Origin: CAYGBW01 sp964348185
Lineage (GTDB): Bacteria > Desulfobacterota > BSN033 > WVXP01
Direction of reading: 5' to 3'
NCBI GenBank assembly: GCA_964348185.1
Contig: CAYGBW010000097.1
Coordinates: 1-44,318 of the forward strand
Length of the DNA stretch: 44,318 bases
Shown here piece by piece: positions 31,268 through 40,425 of the stretch (its first letter is position 1; the number at the start of each line of letters is the position of its first letter). The notes below the pieces were generated by a model. It searched no databases. It was not told the DNA's origin and was given only the letters and a program-made list of their open reading frames with translations. The translations under genes were made by a program, and so were the position numbers.

Positions 31268-32518
31268 CTATTGATTCATGGAATCCAAAAAGCTCTGGTT
31301 GTTCGGAGCGTTTCGGATCTTGTCGAGGAGAAACTCCATGCTTTCCACCGTGTTCATCGGCTGAAGAACCTTCCTGAGGAGCCACAGTCTATTGAGGGTC
31401 TGCGGGTCGAGAAGGAGTTCCTCCTTTCTCGTTCCGGATTTCTGGATATCGATGGAGGGAAACACTCTCCTATCCATCAGCCGGCGGTCTAGATGGATCT
31501 CGAGATTACCCGTCCCTTTGAACTCCTCAAAGATCACCTCGTCCATGCGGCTACCGGTATCGACTAGCGAAGTCGCGATGATCGTCAGACTCCCTCCCTC
31601 TTCGATGTTTCTCGCCGCTCCAAAAAAGCGCTTTGGCCGATGGAGGGCATTGGAATCGACCCCACCAGAGAGAACCTTTCCGCTGGGAGGCACCACGGCG
31701 TTATAGGCCCTGGCCAGCCGCGTAATACTATCCAACAGGATCACAACATCGATTTGGTTCTCAACAAGACGTTTGGCCTTCTCAATGACCATCTCTGCCA
31801 CCTGAATGTGGCGCTGCGCGGGCTCATCAAAAGTGGAGCTGATTACTTCTGCCCGAACGGAGCGTTCCATATCCGTGACCTCTTCAGGACGCTCGTCAAT
31901 CAGGAGTACGATGATTGTAATTTCAGGATGATTCGTCGTAATGCTATTGGCAATATTCTGAAGGAGCATCGTTTTGCCTGTCCTGGGAGGGGCCACAATA
32001 AGGCCGCGCTGTCCTTTGCCAATGGGCGTCAGAAGATCCATGACACGGGCAGAGTAGTTCTCCGCGTCGTTGACTTCAAGACTGATCTTTTCTTGTGGGT
32101 AGAAGGGGGTCAGGTTATCAAAAAGGATCTTATCACGGGCGCTATCCGGATCCTCGTAGTTTACCGACTCCACCTTCAGCATGGCAAAGTATCTTTCCGT
32201 GTCCTTTGGAGGCCGAATCTGCCCTGAAACGGTATCCCCTGTCCGCAGGTTGAATCTTCGGATCTGAGAAGGGGAGATGTATATATCATCCGGGCCTGGT
32301 AGGTAGTTGTAATCGGGTGCTCGCAAAAACCCAAAACCGTCTGGAAGGATCTCCAACACCCCCTCCCCGAAAATCAGGCCATTCTTGTCCTGCTGGGCCT
32401 GGAGTATAGAGAAGATCAACTCCTGCTTTCTCAGGCTACTCGCCCCTTCGACATTCAATTCCTTTGCAATGGTGTTCAGTTCAGCAATCTTCTTCTGTTT
32501 TAACTCCTTGAGGTTCAT
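31268..32518 (-). CDS. rho: Transcription termination factor Rho
   Basis: Rho (416 residues) is the hexameric RNA helicase that ends transcription. It has the N-terminal Rho-N helix bundle, the RNA-binding cold-shock-like segment GFGFLRAPDYNYLPGPDDIYIS, Walker A APPRTGKTMLLQ, Walker B IVLLIDERPEEVTDM, and the C-terminal R-loop region GGVDSNALHRPKRFFGAARN. Length is standard without insertions. The start ATG at 32518 follows AGGAGAAGTC. Many transcripts of this window lack obvious hairpin-U terminators, which fits use of Rho. Confidence 0.98.
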   Translation of the reverse strand: MNLKELKQKKIAELNTIAKELNVEGASSLRKQELIFSILQAQQDKNGLIFGEGVLEILPDGFGFLRAPDYNYLPGPDDIYISPSQIRRFNLRTGDTVSGQIRPPKDTERYFAMLKVESVNYEDPDSARDKILFDNLTPFYPQEKISLEVNDAENYSARVMDLLTPIGKGQRGLIVAPPRTGKTMLLQNIANSITTNHPEITIIVLLIDERPEEVTDMERSVRAEVISSTFDEPAQRHIQVAEMVIEKAKRLVENQIDVVILLDSITRLARAYNAVVPPSGKVLSGGVDSNALHRPKRFFGAARNIEEGGSLTIIATSLVDTGSRMDEVIFEEFKGTGNLEIHLDRRLMDRRVFPSIDIQKSGTRKEELLLDPQTLNRLWLLRKVLQPMNTVESMEFLLDKIRNAPNNQSFLDSMNQ

Positions 32519-32738
32519 GACTTCTCCTAATCACATCTTTGAAATGATACAGCTCGTTAGGACCACACGTTTTCTGATAATGATCCCTCTAAATTGGATC
32601 CATGGAGTGCGGGAATATTGGAACAGGGCATGGCAAAAGCCGAAAAAGTCATTCCCTAATGCACTCATTCCTCTCTGTCACTTTGTTCAAAATAGGTCAT
32701 CCCTTATTCCACCCTTCGAGTATTTCAATTGGAACGGA

Positions 32739-32750
32739 ACCCGCGGGTTA
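32739..32750. repeat. 12-bp perfect palindrome after gyrB
   Basis: AACCCGCGGGTT lies 19 bases past the gyrB stop. It has no loop and no U-tract, so a terminator is not supported. The 250-base gyrB-rho gap holds no other gene. Confidence 0.35.
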
Positions 32751-32768
32751 TTGGATATTCAGGGTGAA

Positions 32769-35150
32769 CTAAATGTCTAACTGCCCAACATTAATCGCAT
32801 TTTCCTCGATGAATTTACGTCTTTCCTCCACCTGATCGCCCATGAGAATTGTGAAGATGTCGTCCGCCTCCACAGCATCTTCGATCCTTACCCGAAGGAG
32901 GACACGGGTATCCGGATTCATTGTGGTTTCCCAGAGTTGATCCGGATTCATTTCGCCCAGTCCTTTGTATCTCTGAATCGAGGTGCCTTCCTTGCCGACC
33001 TCCTCAATAAGCGACATCAGCTGATCTTCACTCTCCACTCGGACCTCGACTCCCCTGTGGACGATATAGGGGGGTTTCTCAAATCCATTGATCTCATGAT
33101 AGGCCGTGCTCAGACCTCTAAAGGCTGCCGATGAAATCAGCTCCCAATTGAGTCGATTCCTGGGGCTGTCGCCGTTTTCTCCTATTTCCAATTCGTAAAG
33201 GCTACGTTCCTCATCTTTGAGAACCTCTGAAGTCTGGAATCCCTGTTCCAGGAGTCGTCTCTGGACCTCCAGGAGTTTATTCTCGTCTTCGAAAAATTCA
33301 CGGTCCTTTATCCCAATCTCAAGAAGGGCATCCATGAACCGGTCAGAATAGCCCCGATCTAGAATCTTCCTTTTGAAGTATCGGTATTGAAAAAACCAAT
33401 TGAGTATCGATTTGAGCCTCCCTCCAGAGAATTCTTTCCCGCTCTTTACAACCCTTACCTTGGTCTTTCTTGTTGCCCTTTCCAGAAGAAATCGACTCAT
33501 CTCCTGCTCAACTCGAATGTAATGGTCAGTCTTCCCCTCTCTCACCTTGAAAAGGGGAGGTTGGGCAATATAGAGATACCCTCGCTCGACCATCTCGGGC
33601 ATTTGCCGGTAGAAAAAGGTCAGAAGGAGGGTCCGGATATGTGAACCATCAACGTCAGCATCCGTCATGATGATAATATGATGGTACCGGAGCTTTGAGA
33701 TATCGTAGTCGTCTGTGCCGATTCCAGCCCCCAAAGCTGCAATAATGATCTTGATCTCTTCGTTGGAAAGCATCTTGTCAAATCTCGCCTTCTCCACGTT
33801 GAGAATCTTCCCTTTTAACGGAAGAATGGCCTGAAAGGTCCGGTCCCGACCCTGTTTGGCTGATCCTCCCGCTGAATCGCCCTCGACGATATAGAGTTCA
33901 CTACGGCCCGGATCCTTCTCCTGACAGTCAGCGAGTTTGCCAGGCAGGGCATCACTCTCCAGAATTCCCTTCCGTCGAGTCAGTTCTCTGGCTTTTCTCG
34001 CCGCCTCGCGGGCTCTGGCCGCGTCGACAACTTTCGCAATGATTCTTCGAGCGACTTTGGGATTCTCCTCAAGAAACATCGCGAGCTTTTCGTTGACAAG
34101 GCCTTCCACCACCCCCTTGACTTCGCTGTTTCCCAGCTTGGTCTTGGTCTGGCCCTCAAACTGGGGTTCCGGGACTTTCACGCTCATCACAGCGACTAAC
34201 CCCTCACGCACGTCTTCTCCGGTGAGATTCTCTTTCAGTCCCTTGAGCAGGTTATTGTTGGTGGCGTAGGAATTTATCGTTCTCGTGAGGGCAGCTTTGA
34301 AACCGATGAGGTGGGTTCCCCCTTCTTTCGTGTTGATGCTGTTGGCATACGAAAACAGGTTCTCCGCATACCCGTCATTGTATTGAAAAGCGACCTCAGC
34401 GGAAACCCCGTTTTTTGTGCCTTCGAAGTAGATCGGTTTGGGATGAATACAGCTCTTGTTCTTATTGAGGTATTCCACGAAGGAAACAATCCCCCCTTCG
34501 TACAGGAACTCATGCTTTCTCTCTGTCCTCTCGTCATAAATGGAGATGAATATCCCCTTGTGGAGGAATGATAGCTCACGAAGTCGTTGGGAGAGGAGTT
34601 CGAAGCTGAACACCGTGGATTCAAAGACTTCAGGATCAGGCTTGAATCGAATTACCGTACCTGTTTCCTTCGTTCTTCCCGTGGCCTTTAGGGCGGTTAC
34701 GGCCTTGCCTCGACTATAGCTCTGAGTATAGAGCTGGCTGTCTCGCCGGATCTCCAGCTCGATAAATTCGGATAGCGCATTAACCACAGATAGGCCAACG
34801 CCGTGAAGGCCGCCTGACACTTTGTAGGTCCGTTTATCAAACTTGCCTCCGGAATGGAGTTTGGTCATCACAACTTCAACCGCGGGACGTCTTTCCTTCT
34901 TGTGAATGTCCACAGGAATTCCCCGTCCGTTATCCCGGACGGTTACGCTATTATCGATGTGAATGGTCACCTCAATGCGGGTACAGTACCCCCCGAGTGC
35001 CTCATCGATGCTGTTGTCGACCAATTCATGGACAAGATGGTGAAGCCCTTCAGATCCGGTGTTTCCTATATACATCGCCGGCCTCTTCCGAACGGCCGTC
35101 AACCCATCGAGAACTCTGATTTGATCTGCAGTGTAAAACCGATCCTTCAT
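32769..35150 (-). CDS. gyrB: DNA gyrase subunit B
   Basis: GyrB (793 residues) supplies the ATPase and part of the cleavage site of DNA gyrase. It has the GHKL ATPase segments ELVDNSIDEALGG and DNGRGIPVDIH, the GGLHGVGLSVVNALS loop, the TOPRIM motif EGDSAGGSAKQGRDR, and the DADVDGSHIRTLLLTFF motif. The C-terminal segment QRYKGLGEMNPDQLWETTM is characteristic of gyrase B. The start ATG is 17 bases after the dnaN stop; GGGAAA upstream is a modest site. The roughly 100-residue region before that last motif is larger than in short GyrB proteins and similar to Gram-negative ones. Confidence 0.97.
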   Translation of the reverse strand: MKDRFYTADQIRVLDGLTAVRKRPAMYIGNTGSEGLHHLVHELVDNSIDEALGGYCTRIEVTIHIDNSVTVRDNGRGIPVDIHKKERRPAVEVVMTKLHSGGKFDKRTYKVSGGLHGVGLSVVNALSEFIELEIRRDSQLYTQSYSRGKAVTALKATGRTKETGTVIRFKPDPEVFESTVFSFELLSQRLRELSFLHKGIFISIYDERTERKHEFLYEGGIVSFVEYLNKNKSCIHPKPIYFEGTKNGVSAEVAFQYNDGYAENLFSYANSINTKEGGTHLIGFKAALTRTINSYATNNNLLKGLKENLTGEDVREGLVAVMSVKVPEPQFEGQTKTKLGNSEVKGVVEGLVNEKLAMFLEENPKVARRIIAKVVDAARAREAARKARELTRRKGILESDALPGKLADCQEKDPGRSELYIVEGDSAGGSAKQGRDRTFQAILPLKGKILNVEKARFDKMLSNEEIKIIIAALGAGIGTDDYDISKLRYHHIIIMTDADVDGSHIRTLLLTFFYRQMPEMVERGYLYIAQPPLFKVREGKTDHYIRVEQEMSRFLLERATRKTKVRVVKSGKEFSGGRLKSILNWFFQYRYFKRKILDRGYSDRFMDALLEIGIKDREFFEDENKLLEVQRRLLEQGFQTSEVLKDEERSLYELEIGENGDSPRNRLNWELISSAAFRGLSTAYHEINGFEKPPYIVHRGVEVRVESEDQLMSLIEEVGKEGTSIQRYKGLGEMNPDQLWETTMNPDTRVLLRVRIEDAVEADDIFTILMGDQVEERRKFIEENAINVGQLDI

Positions 35151-35167
35151 TAAATGTCATTTCCCCA

Positions 35168-36301
35168 TTATAGTTTCATTGGCATGACGAGACAGAGATG
35201 ACCCTTCTCTCCAATAGGTCGAATGATCGCAGCAGTCGTGTTATCCTTCACTTCAAATAGGACCTCTTCCGTACCCATAACGGCGAGTGCATCGAGAAAA
35301 TATCGTGCATTGAAACCGACAGCCAAGCCCTCACCGTTGTAGTCGACCTCGATATCCTCTCTTGCATCTCCGAGGTCTTGAGTGGATGAGGAGACTGCTA
35401 TACACCCTTGCCGAATTTCAAATACCAAACCCTCCCCCCGCTCACCCGCCATCGTTGAGATTCTCTTCAGACAGGTCGTAAATCGTTCCCTGGACAGCGT
35501 GATTTTCTTCTCATTTTCCTTGGGTATGACCGATTCGTAGTCTGGAAACTCACCCTCGATCAAGCGGGTCAGAACCACCATCCCATCCTTCCTGGCAATA
35601 AAGTTGTTCTCAGAAAGGGAGAGGTGGACCAGATCTTCCTGTTCCTCCTCTTTCGACCCCCCATCACCGATCAGTCTTCTGATTTCAAGAAGACCTTTTT
35701 TCGGGATAATTACACCCCCTTCCAGGCTCGAGAACTCCAAACCAGGTTTGTCAATAAGAGAGAGACGATGGCCGTCAGTGGCAACCATTCGCAGGGTAGG
35801 CTGGTCTTCAAGGTCGATTCCTTTGAAAAAGACCCCGTTCAGATTGTAGCGAGACTCTTCTGTCGAGGCTGCAAAAACGGTCTTCTCAATCATTTCTCGG
35901 AGTTCTCCGGCAGGAAAAGCGTGGAAGTCCTCGTCCCGAAAGGTAGGCAGAGGTGGGAATTCATCTGGATTCACACCGGCAATATTGAATATGGCTTTCT
36001 CACAGGTAAGGGTGACCCAGTTGTTTTCTTTTCTTACGAGATGGATTTCTGACTCAGGGAGTTCTCTGACGATTTCGAAGAGTTTACGAGCTGAAAGAGA
36101 AACTTGGCCCTCTAGGATGACCGTAGCTGAAAGGCGCCCCCGGACCGCTGTCTCCAGATCGGTTGCTGTCAGAGTGATGGCTTCGTGATCCGTCTGGATG
36201 AGTAGATTGGCGAGGATGGGAATGGTGGTTCTCCGTTCTACAATTGCCTGAGTCATGGCAAGACCCTTCAGGAAGTTTTTTTTCTGAATTCGGAATTCCA
36301 T
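35168..36301 (-). CDS. dnaN: DNA polymerase III beta subunit (sliding clamp)
   Basis: DnaN (377 residues) forms the ring-shaped clamp that tethers DNA polymerase III. Its three-fold domain pattern can be followed: MEFRIQKKNFLKGL start, ATDLETAVRG at about 50, the second domain with ESRYNLNGVFFKGI and ATDGHRLSLIDKP, and the third ending in the conserved C-terminal LCLVMPMKL-like motif. The start ATG at 36301 follows AGGAGGAGCTC. It lies between dnaA and gyrB, all on the minus strand. Confidence 0.98.
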   Translation of the reverse strand: MEFRIQKKNFLKGLAMTQAIVERRTTIPILANLLIQTDHEAITLTATDLETAVRGRLSATVILEGQVSLSARKLFEIVRELPESEIHLVRKENNWVTLTCEKAIFNIAGVNPDEFPPLPTFRDEDFHAFPAGELREMIEKTVFAASTEESRYNLNGVFFKGIDLEDQPTLRMVATDGHRLSLIDKPGLEFSSLEGGVIIPKKGLLEIRRLIGDGGSKEEEQEDLVHLSLSENNFIARKDGMVVLTRLIEGEFPDYESVIPKENEKKITLSRERFTTCLKRISTMAGERGEGLVFEIRQGCIAVSSSTQDLGDAREDIEVDYNGEGLAVGFNARYFLDALAVMGTEEVLFEVKDNTTAAIIRPIGEKGHLCLVMPMKL

Positions 36302-36514
36302 GAGCTCCTCCTAAATTAGATACTATAAGTTAGGTATATATAAATCAGTATTAAAATAGTAACGGTTGATTTGTGTAAAAGCTGCCTATCTGTTGCATTT
36401 TCAAGATTTTTCTGAGTTAGGAGACCGTGAAAAACAGACCATGAATTGTTGAAAGGGAAAGGCTGCTCCCGTGTCCCCAATTTATCAACGACCTTGTCCC
36501 CAGGGTTATTCACT
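36302..36514. other. oriC: Candidate replication origin (oriC) in the dnaN-dnaA gap
   Basis: The gap has a very AT-rich tract (about 36313-36371), suited to be the unwinding element, next to DnaA-box-like 9-mers: TTTTACACA on the minus strand (36372-36380, full match to TTWTNCACA), TTTTTCACG on minus (36426-36434, eight of nine), TTATTCACT on plus (36506-36514, eight of nine) and TTATCAACG on plus (36482-36490, seven of nine). Hand counts on the plus strand give G 73, C 108 at 35221-35580 (dnaN) but G 120, C 81 at 37021-37440 (dnaA), so the skew changes sign around here although both genes lie on the same strand. Another origin part could lie upstream of dnaA. Confidence 0.65.
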
Positions 36515-37847
36515 GGTTTTTGATCAGACGAATCAATTTGTCCAGACTAGCCTTCAAAGTGGGCTCTTCTAGGCTTTTTTGTTCGATTTTGTTGATGGCA
36601 TGGAGAACCGTCGTATGGTCTTTTCCACCGAATTTTTCCCCTATTTCCTGAAGGGAAAGGTTCGTGAGTCTGCGGCAGAGGCACATGGCTATCTGCCTGG
36701 GAAGCACAAAGCTCTTGTTCTTCTTCCTGGCTCTGAGATCCGCAGGACGGACATTGAAAAAGGAGGCAACGCTCTTCTGAATGGCCTCGACGGGTATGGT
36801 TTCATCGTCTTCTCTCACGATATTTCGAAGAACCTCTCGGGCCATTTCCAGAGTGACCTCGGTATTGGTCAGGGATGCGAAAGCCCCGATACGGATAAGT
36901 GAACCCTCTAGAATCCTGATGTTTGAATCGATGTGGGTGGCGAGAAAAAAAGCAACGTCATTCGGAAGGTCGATCCGTTCAACGGCAGCCTTTTTCTTGA
37001 GAATAGCGACCTTGGTTTCGACGTCGGGGGGTTGAATGTCAGCGATGAGACCCCATTCAAATCTCGAGCAGAGGCGTTCTTCAAAACTCGGAATGTCTCT
37101 TGGAAATTTGTCACTGGTAACGACAATCTGTTTTCTACTCTCATAGAGGGAGTTGAAAATGTGAAAGAACTCTGCCTGGGTCCTCTCCTTTCCAGCAATA
37201 AATTGGATATCGTCGATGAGGAGAATGTTCATGCGCCTGAACCGGGTTCGGAATTCGTCCATCCGCTCATAACGAATGGAGTTGATGAGTTCGTTTGTGA
37301 AGTCCTCTGACGAGAGATAGCAGAGAGAACTGGAATCTGGAACGATGTTTTTTTGAAGAACGTGGGTGCGAATGGCGTGAAGAAGGTGGGTCTTGCCGAG
37401 CCCGACACCGGCGTAAATGAACAGGGGGTTGTAGTTCTTTCCAGGGAGGTTAGCCACGGCGAGACATGCTGCATTTGCGAACTGATTGCTTGGTCCGACG
37501 ACAAACGTGTCAAACGTGTATTTGGGGTTGAAGGGGGGTTTGCAAAGAACAGAACGTGCGGCCATCGATTGGGATCCACGTGCCTCATCAAGAAGGGCGT
37601 GTGTTTTCTGTGGACTCAATACGAAACTAATGGAAAAATGCTCCTGCGTTTCCTCAAACAGGGAGGTCTCTATCAGGGGAAGGTAATTGTCGTGAATCCA
37701 GTCTCGGAAAAAACGGTTAGGCACCTGAATTTCAAGCTGCTTATCGTGGATAGAAACGGGTTTAATCGGTCTTATCCACGTCTCGAAACTCTGGAGATTC
37801 ACCTTTTCCTTGAGAGATTGCAAAACCTTTTGCCAAAGTTCGTTCAT
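36510..37847 (-). CDS. dnaA: Chromosomal replication initiator DnaA
   Basis: DnaA (445 residues) binds DnaA boxes and opens oriC. It has the N-terminal domain I (LWQKVLQSLKEKVNLQSFETWIRPI), a linker, the AAA+ core with Walker A GVGLGKTHLLHAIRT, Walker B ILLIDDIQFIAGKERTQAEFFH, sensor segments VTSDKFPRDIPSFEERL and RSRFEWGL-like CSRFEWGLIADIQPPD, and the C-terminal box-binding motif GGKDHTTVLHAINKI. The start ATG at 37847 is preceded by GGGCGAGATCC. A good promoter lies about 220 bases upstream. DnaA-box-like 9-mers (for example TTATCCACG at 37771-37779 on plus) occur even inside its 5' end. Confidence 0.98.
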   Translation of the reverse strand: MNELWQKVLQSLKEKVNLQSFETWIRPIKPVSIHDKQLEIQVPNRFFRDWIHDNYLPLIETSLFEETQEHFSISFVLSPQKTHALLDEARGSQSMAARSVLCKPPFNPKYTFDTFVVGPSNQFANAACLAVANLPGKNYNPLFIYAGVGLGKTHLLHAIRTHVLQKNIVPDSSSLCYLSSEDFTNELINSIRYERMDEFRTRFRRMNILLIDDIQFIAGKERTQAEFFHIFNSLYESRKQIVVTSDKFPRDIPSFEERLCSRFEWGLIADIQPPDVETKVAILKKKAAVERIDLPNDVAFFLATHIDSNIRILEGSLIRIGAFASLTNTEVTLEMAREVLRNIVREDDETIPVEAIQKSVASFFNVRPADLRARKKNKSFVLPRQIAMCLCRRLTNLSLQEIGEKFGGKDHTTVLHAINKIEQKSLEEPTLKASLDKLIRLIKNQ

Positions 37848-38366
37848 GGATCTCGCCCGGAGGATGAATGAGTCCTGGGAATTTCGATGAGAAGGGTAGA
37901 ATAAGGTAAAGACCGTTCTACTTTATGAAGGCTTCCCCGTTCCTTAATTCATAGACAGAGGCTTCCACGCCTGCGGATAAAATGGAGATTGTGGGGAACA
38001 GCGACCAATTAAGGAAATTCCCTTTGAAGTGAACCAATTCAAAGACGATTGGATAGGCTCCAGATATAGTATAACAACAGAAAAACGAAAGTTCAAGCTA
38101 TTTTTCACGATTTTTTGCTTCCCTCTTCCCGATATCCATTTTGCACTTCCCATGGGGAGTCACGTTAGAAAAATGGGAACGGGCTCAAGGTTGCGCACTG
38201 AGTCCTTCTCGATTGAATCATGGGGCTCAAAGTGATAGGCTACCATAGAAAACCTAGGGTGATCCCATCTTCGCCGGAATCTCAGTCGAAAGGGGAACAT
38301 CGACATACTGAGGGGCCTGAGGGCCGGGGTTGAGCCTTCGACCTCTGACGGGTATGGGGATGGATC
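37848..38366. other. Divergent dnaA-nadE intergenic region
   Basis: This 519-base gap is where gene direction switches from minus to plus. It holds the dnaA promoter (38068-38096), a DnaA-box-like TTTTTCACG (38101-38109), TTATCCGCA on the minus strand near 37974-37982, and a 7-bp inverted repeat TTCCCAT/ATGGGAA (38147-38153, 38173-38179). A weak nadE promoter may be TTGAAT (38213-38218) with TAGGCT (38236-38241). No gene is seen. A role as a second part of the origin is possible. Confidence 0.5.
38068..38096 (-). promoter_or_regulatory. Sigma70-like promoter of dnaA
   Basis: On the minus strand TTGAAC (38091-38096) and TATACT (38068-38073) are spaced by 17 bases. The leader of about 215 nt contains DnaA-box-like 9-mers, which would suit autoregulation by DnaA. 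Confidence 0.6.
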
Positions 38367-40004
38367 ATGAAAATCGCACTCGCTCAGATTAACACCACGA
38401 TCGGGGATATGGAGGGAAACGCTAAGAGGATCCGAGAAGCGATTAGGGAGGCGAGGCTTCTCGGGGCCGATCTGGTTGTGTTTTCGGAAATGACGACTAC
38501 GAGTTACCCTCCGAGAGATCTTTTGGAAAAGGAGTCTTTCATTGAAGAGAATCTTCGAACCCTTGAGAAGGTTGCTCAGTCGAGCCAGGGTATCGGTGTC
38601 ATCTGTGGATTTGTCGACAGAAATCAGAGAGGGACGGGAAAAAGGCTGTTCAATGCTGCCGCCCTCCTCTACCAGGGCGATATTCTCTTCCGCCAGTATA
38701 AGTCACTCCTTCCCACTTACGACGTGTTTGATGAGAGCCGTTATTTTGAGCCTGCTCGGGAGAGGGAGGTCGTAGAATTTCGTGGAATGGCAATAGGACT
38801 GTCGATTTGTGAGGACGTCTGGAATGATAAGGACTTTTGGAAGCGCCGTGTCTATTGCATGGATCCTGCCGAAGAGCTGATCAGCAAGGGCGCAGGAATT
38901 CTCGTCAATATCTCGGCCTCTCCTTACTCAATGGGAAGACTTTCGTTTCGGGAGGAGATGCTTGGGGCGATCGCTCGTAAGTACCGGTGCTCCCTGATCT
39001 ACGTGAACCAGGTAGGGGGCAATGATGAGTTGCTTTTTGATGGGGCTAGTGTTGCGTTGAATGGTGAGGGCAGGGTGGTCAGTCGCTGCCGAGACTTTGA
39101 AGAAGACATGGTGGTATATGATACTGAGAGAGAGACGGGGCCGGTCCATCCTGTTTGCGGGGGGGAAGAGTCCGTCTTCAGGGCCCTCGTCATGGGAACA
39201 CGGGATTATACAGAAAAATGCGGCTTCAGGAATGCGGTTCTGGGGCTCAGTGGGGGAATCGACTCTTCTCTCACTGCGGTGATAGCCGTTGAGGCGCTGG
39301 GGAAGGAGAATGTTCTCGGGGTGATGATGCCGTCACCGTATTCATCGGAGGGAAGCCTGCGGGATGCCAAGAGGCTCGCAGAAAACCTGGGTATTGAGTA
39401 TCGGGTCATCCCCATCACCTCGGTGTTTCAGGCCTACCTGGATTCCCTGAGGACAACCTTCAAGGGACAAAAGCCTGATGTTACAGAGGAGAATCTACAG
39501 GCCAGAATTCGAGGGAATCTTCTGATGGCGATTTCGAACAAGTTCGGATGCCTCGTTCTGACCACAGGGAACAAGTCGGAAGTGGCTGTAGGATACTCTA
39601 CCCTTTACGGCGACATGGCTGGCGGCCTGTCCGTGATTTCCGATGTGCCCAAGACGCTTGTCTATGGACTGGCACGATATGTGAACAGGGAGAGAGCGTT
39701 GATTCCTGAAGAGACGATTGAGAAAGTTCCTTCTGCCGAACTTCGACCCAACCAGCGGGACGAAGACAGCCTGCCTCCCTATTCGGTTCTCGACCCCATT
39801 CTTAAGGGTTATGTGGAAGACAATCTAAGTCCAGAGGCGGTTGCTGCCCTTGGCTATGACGTGGATTTGGTACGAGACGTTATCCGCAGAGTGGATGCCA
39901 ATGAATACAAGAGGCGACAAGCGGTTCCAGGTCTGCGAGTCACGTCAAAGGCCTTTGGCATGGGTCGAAGACTCCCGATTGCACAGAGATACTCGGCGGT
40001 CTAG
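38367..40004 (+). CDS. nadE: Glutamine-dependent NAD+ synthetase
   Basis: A 545-residue two-domain enzyme that makes NAD+ from deamido-NAD. Residues 1-265 are a nitrilase-type glutaminase with the catalytic triad segments VFSEMTTTSYPP (glutamate), YKSLLPTYDVFDESRYF (lysine) and GLSICEDVWN (cysteine). Residues from about 275 are the synthetase, with the PP-loop GLSGGIDSSLT, TGNKSEVAVGYSTLYGDMAGGLS and PSAELRPNQRDEDSLPPY. The ATG at 38367 follows GGGGATGGATC. A long bifunctional NadE of this kind uses glutamine, unlike the short ammonia-dependent form. Its place between dnaA and rpmH is unusual. Confidence 0.97.
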   Translation: MKIALAQINTTIGDMEGNAKRIREAIREARLLGADLVVFSEMTTTSYPPRDLLEKESFIEENLRTLEKVAQSSQGIGVICGFVDRNQRGTGKRLFNAAALLYQGDILFRQYKSLLPTYDVFDESRYFEPAREREVVEFRGMAIGLSICEDVWNDKDFWKRRVYCMDPAEELISKGAGILVNISASPYSMGRLSFREEMLGAIARKYRCSLIYVNQVGGNDELLFDGASVALNGEGRVVSRCRDFEEDMVVYDTERETGPVHPVCGGEESVFRALVMGTRDYTEKCGFRNAVLGLSGGIDSSLTAVIAVEALGKENVLGVMMPSPYSSEGSLRDAKRLAENLGIEYRVIPITSVFQAYLDSLRTTFKGQKPDVTEENLQARIRGNLLMAISNKFGCLVLTTGNKSEVAVGYSTLYGDMAGGLSVISDVPKTLVYGLARYVNRERALIPEETIEKVPSAELRPNQRDEDSLPPYSVLDPILKGYVEDNLSPEAVAALGYDVDLVRDVIRRVDANEYKRRQAVPGLRVTSKAFGMGRRLPIAQRYSAV

Positions 40005-40425
40005 GGTGTGGAGGTGGGAGGGCATATTGCGACCTCTCAGTGACCGGTTTCGCCATCGATTCGATCCCCCCCGGGGGTTATCCTCTGCTTTGTAAGCGCC
40101 ACGGGTCAGGGTGGACAGACTTGACAAGTCCGCCGAGTTGTGTTGTTTATTAACGGGTTGTTGCCCGAATTTTTCTTGGCTTTTGAGGCGCTTTTTGATC
40201 GATGAAGAACCGCAAATCCCGCTGGTGGGGGGGTTGACGAGTTACTTCTGAAAAACATCGTCTTTTCTCATCGGGCGGGGCTTTTGACCCGTTCCATGGT
40301 CGGTAGTTCGATTTCGACGCTGACGTGTTGCTTTGTGCTCCGAACTCTTCGCCTGGGGATCAAATTGCTGAAAGGGATAAGGATAACGGTCGTTTGAGTC
40401 TTTGATTTAATAGGGAAGGCGGAAA
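40005..40425. other. nadE-rpmH intergenic region
   Basis: A 421-base gap without a gene. It holds a perfect -35 TTGACA (40121-40126) with only poor -10 matches after it, and a hairpin CGGG-TTGTTG-CCCG (40154-40167) followed by AATTTTT, which could end nadE transcription. A second -35-like TTGACG occurs near 40234. The promoter of the rpmH operon should lie here but is not clear. Confidence 0.45.
40154..40174 (+). terminator. Weak intrinsic terminator candidate after nadE
   Basis: CGGG (40154-40157) pairs with CCCG (40164-40167) around a six-base loop, followed by AATTTTT. The stem is only four base pairs, so efficiency would be low, and it lies 150 bases after nadE. Confidence 0.3.

Noticed and set aside
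32769..35150. ParE (topoisomerase IV) instead of GyrB.
   Set aside because: Context next to dnaA-dnaN and the C-terminal gyrase-type segments favour GyrB.
36316..36513. Minus-strand ORF of 65 residues in the dnaA-dnaN gap.
   Set aside because: It overlaps the AT-rich origin candidate, has a poor start and ends in an isoleucine/tyrosine-rich tail that reflects AT-rich DNA.
40041..40090. T-loop-like TTCGATCC and a C/G-run after nadE suggesting a tRNA or terminator.
   Set aside because: No matching acceptor, D or anticodon arms; the CCCCC/GGGGG palindrome has no loop and no T-run.
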